A stretch of 6,490 nt of DNA from Pseudonocardia mahuensis (GTDB lineage Bacteria; Actinomycetota; Actinomycetes; Mycobacteriales; Pseudonocardiaceae), in NCBI RefSeq assembly GCF_018531475.1, contig NZ_JAHDTG010000153.1:1-6490 (forward strand). Direction: 5' to 3'. Shown piece by piece: positions 6,004 through 6,490 of this stretch. The notes beneath the pieces are model-generated. The model saw only the letters and a program-made list of their open reading frames with translations, was not told the DNA's origin and searched no databases. Positions within the stretch are counted from its first letter, which is position 1. Each line of letters starts with the position of its first letter. The translations under genes and the position numbers were made by a program.

Positions 6004-6054
6004 AAGGTAGGCAACCGGGGCCCTGCGGCCATCGGGGATCGGACATGGTTCGGA
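6004..6054 (-). promoter_or_regulatory. Promoter and upstream box of iniB copy B
   Basis: In the direction of transcription there is TCCGAAC (6048-6054), GATCCCCGATGGCC (6027-6040) and TACCTT (6004-6009) as a -10 element, with an 18-base spacer between GATGGC and the hexamer. All elements fall at exactly the same offset (1220) from their counterparts before copy A, while the bases between them have largely changed. The predicted leader is about 60 bases. Confidence 0.65.
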
Positions 6055-6187
6055 ACCGACCGTGATCGGGGACTCGGGCTCTCGCCGTTAGGGGGCTTGG
6101 GGGATCGCCCACTACCCCCATTCGTGTCGAAGGCGCCGAATGGCGCTAACGGGCGCCCGACATACTCCGATGGGCGGTACAGGGGCC

Positions 6188-6216
6188 GGTGTGGGCGACG
6201 GCGTGTCACCCACACC
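6188..6216. promoter_or_regulatory. Palindrome upstream of the Hsp70 gene
   Basis: GGTGTGGG (6188-6195) and CCCACACC (6209-6216) are perfect 8-base inverted arms around a 13-base centre, ending 28 bases before the Hsp70 ATG. It could be an operator for a dimeric repressor or a stem in the mRNA leader. It does not match the CIRCE or HAIR heat-shock operators. Confidence 0.4.
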
Positions 6217-6244
6217 AGAAGTGAGTCGGGGGACAGGGGACACC

Positions 6245-6490
6245 ATGAGCTACCAGCTCGGGATCGATCTGGGGACGACGTACACCGCGGCGGCGGTCTG
6301 CCGGTCGTCGGACCAACGCTGGATCGAGCCCGAAGTGGTTACTCTCGGCACCCGGACCGCGACCGTTCCCTCGGTGTTGTTCATCGCCGGGGACGGGTCG
6401 GTGGTGGTGGGTGATGCCGCGGAGCGGCGGGCGTTGACCGATCCGGATCGGGTGGTGCGGGAGTTCAAGCGGCGGGTGGGGGATCCGACG
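6245..6490 (+). CDS. Hsp70-family (DnaK-like) protein, N-terminal part (3' end outside the window)
   Basis: An ATG at 6245 with AGGGGA a few bases upstream opens a frame that runs to the right edge, giving 82 visible residues. The start MSYQLGIDLGTTYTAAAV holds the Hsp70 phosphate-1 loop (DLGTT at 8-12). VPSVLF at about 42-47 and the later EFKRRVGDP correspond to conserved early segments of the Hsp70/actin-type ATPase domain. It is therefore an Hsp70-family ATPase, but the start reads like the divergent actinobacterial class rather than housekeeping DnaK. The substrate-binding or C-terminal region is not visible, so chaperone function cannot be confirmed. It is transcribed divergently from iniB copy B, which suggests a functional link with the iniBAC-like genes, possibly as chaperone or sensor; that is inference. 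Confidence 0.85.
   Translation, partial: MSYQLGIDLGTTYTAAAVCRSSDQRWIEPEVVTLGTRTATVPSVLFIAGDGSVVVGDAAERRALTDPDRVVREFKRRVGDPT

Larger units (their letters stand above)
5939..6244. other. Divergent regulatory region between iniB copy B and the Hsp70 gene
   Basis: These 306 bases contain the minus-strand leader and promoter of copy B (up to about 6054), a distal GATCCCC element in minus orientation (6100-6106), a small inverted repeat GCGCC-gaat-GGCGC (6133-6146), and a palindrome (6188-6216) near the Hsp70 start. I could not assign a confident -35/-10 pair for the Hsp70 gene. No small gene is supported. Confidence 0.6.

Noticed and set aside
6100..6244. CIRCE or HAIR heat-shock operator before the Hsp70 gene
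   Set aside because: Neither the TTAGCACTC/GAGTGCTAA pair nor a CTTGAGT/ACTCAAG pair is present.

Overview
The window is very GC-rich, and its genes look actinobacterial. The best guess is Pseudonocardia or another member of the Pseudonocardiaceae, judged from gene content, because there is no rRNA or other taxonomic marker. It carries a homologue of the mycobacterial isoniazid-inducible iniBAC locus, on the minus strand in the order iniB, iniB, iniA, iniC. The iniB-type gene is duplicated, and a gene lies on the plus strand at each end.

Layout from left to right. Positions 2-334 (+) are the C-terminal end of a LuxR/NarL-type regulator that continues beyond the left edge. It converges on iniC (345-1829, -), a 494-residue dynamin-family GTPase. 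iniC overlaps iniA (1826-3667, -) by four bases; iniA is a 613-residue dynamin-like GTPase with a hydrophobic membrane segment. A 188-base gap follows, with a strong hairpin and a pair of 12-base direct repeats. Next come two paralogous genes with an IniB-type N-terminal domain and a long Asp/Asn/Gly/Ser-rich repetitive tail: copy A at 3856-4716 and copy B at 5066-5938. They are separated by 349 bases that hold a terminator-like hairpin for copy B and a promoter for copy A. A 306-base divergent region then leads to the first 82 codons of an Hsp70-family protein (6245 to the right edge, +).

The most striking feature is the iniB pair. They share 527 bases (3899-4425 and 5109-5635) with no mismatch, plus a second perfect 71-base block, while the sequence between and outside these blocks has diverged strongly. 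This looks like recent gene conversion acting on an older duplication. The two upstream regions are otherwise diverged but keep the same 14-base box (GATCCCCGATGGCC in the direction of transcription) and a TAnCTT -10-like hexamer at identical spacing. That is good internal evidence for a shared promoter and regulator.

A reasonable reading is a membrane or envelope stress module. Two co-translated dynamin-like GTPases would remodel or repair membrane, the acidic IniB-type proteins would be their partners, a Hsp70-like ATPase could chaperone or sense, and the LuxR-type protein is a candidate regulator. Only the GTPase, HTH and Hsp70 assignments rest on clear motifs. The joint function is inferred from synteny and from what is known of mycobacterial iniBAC.
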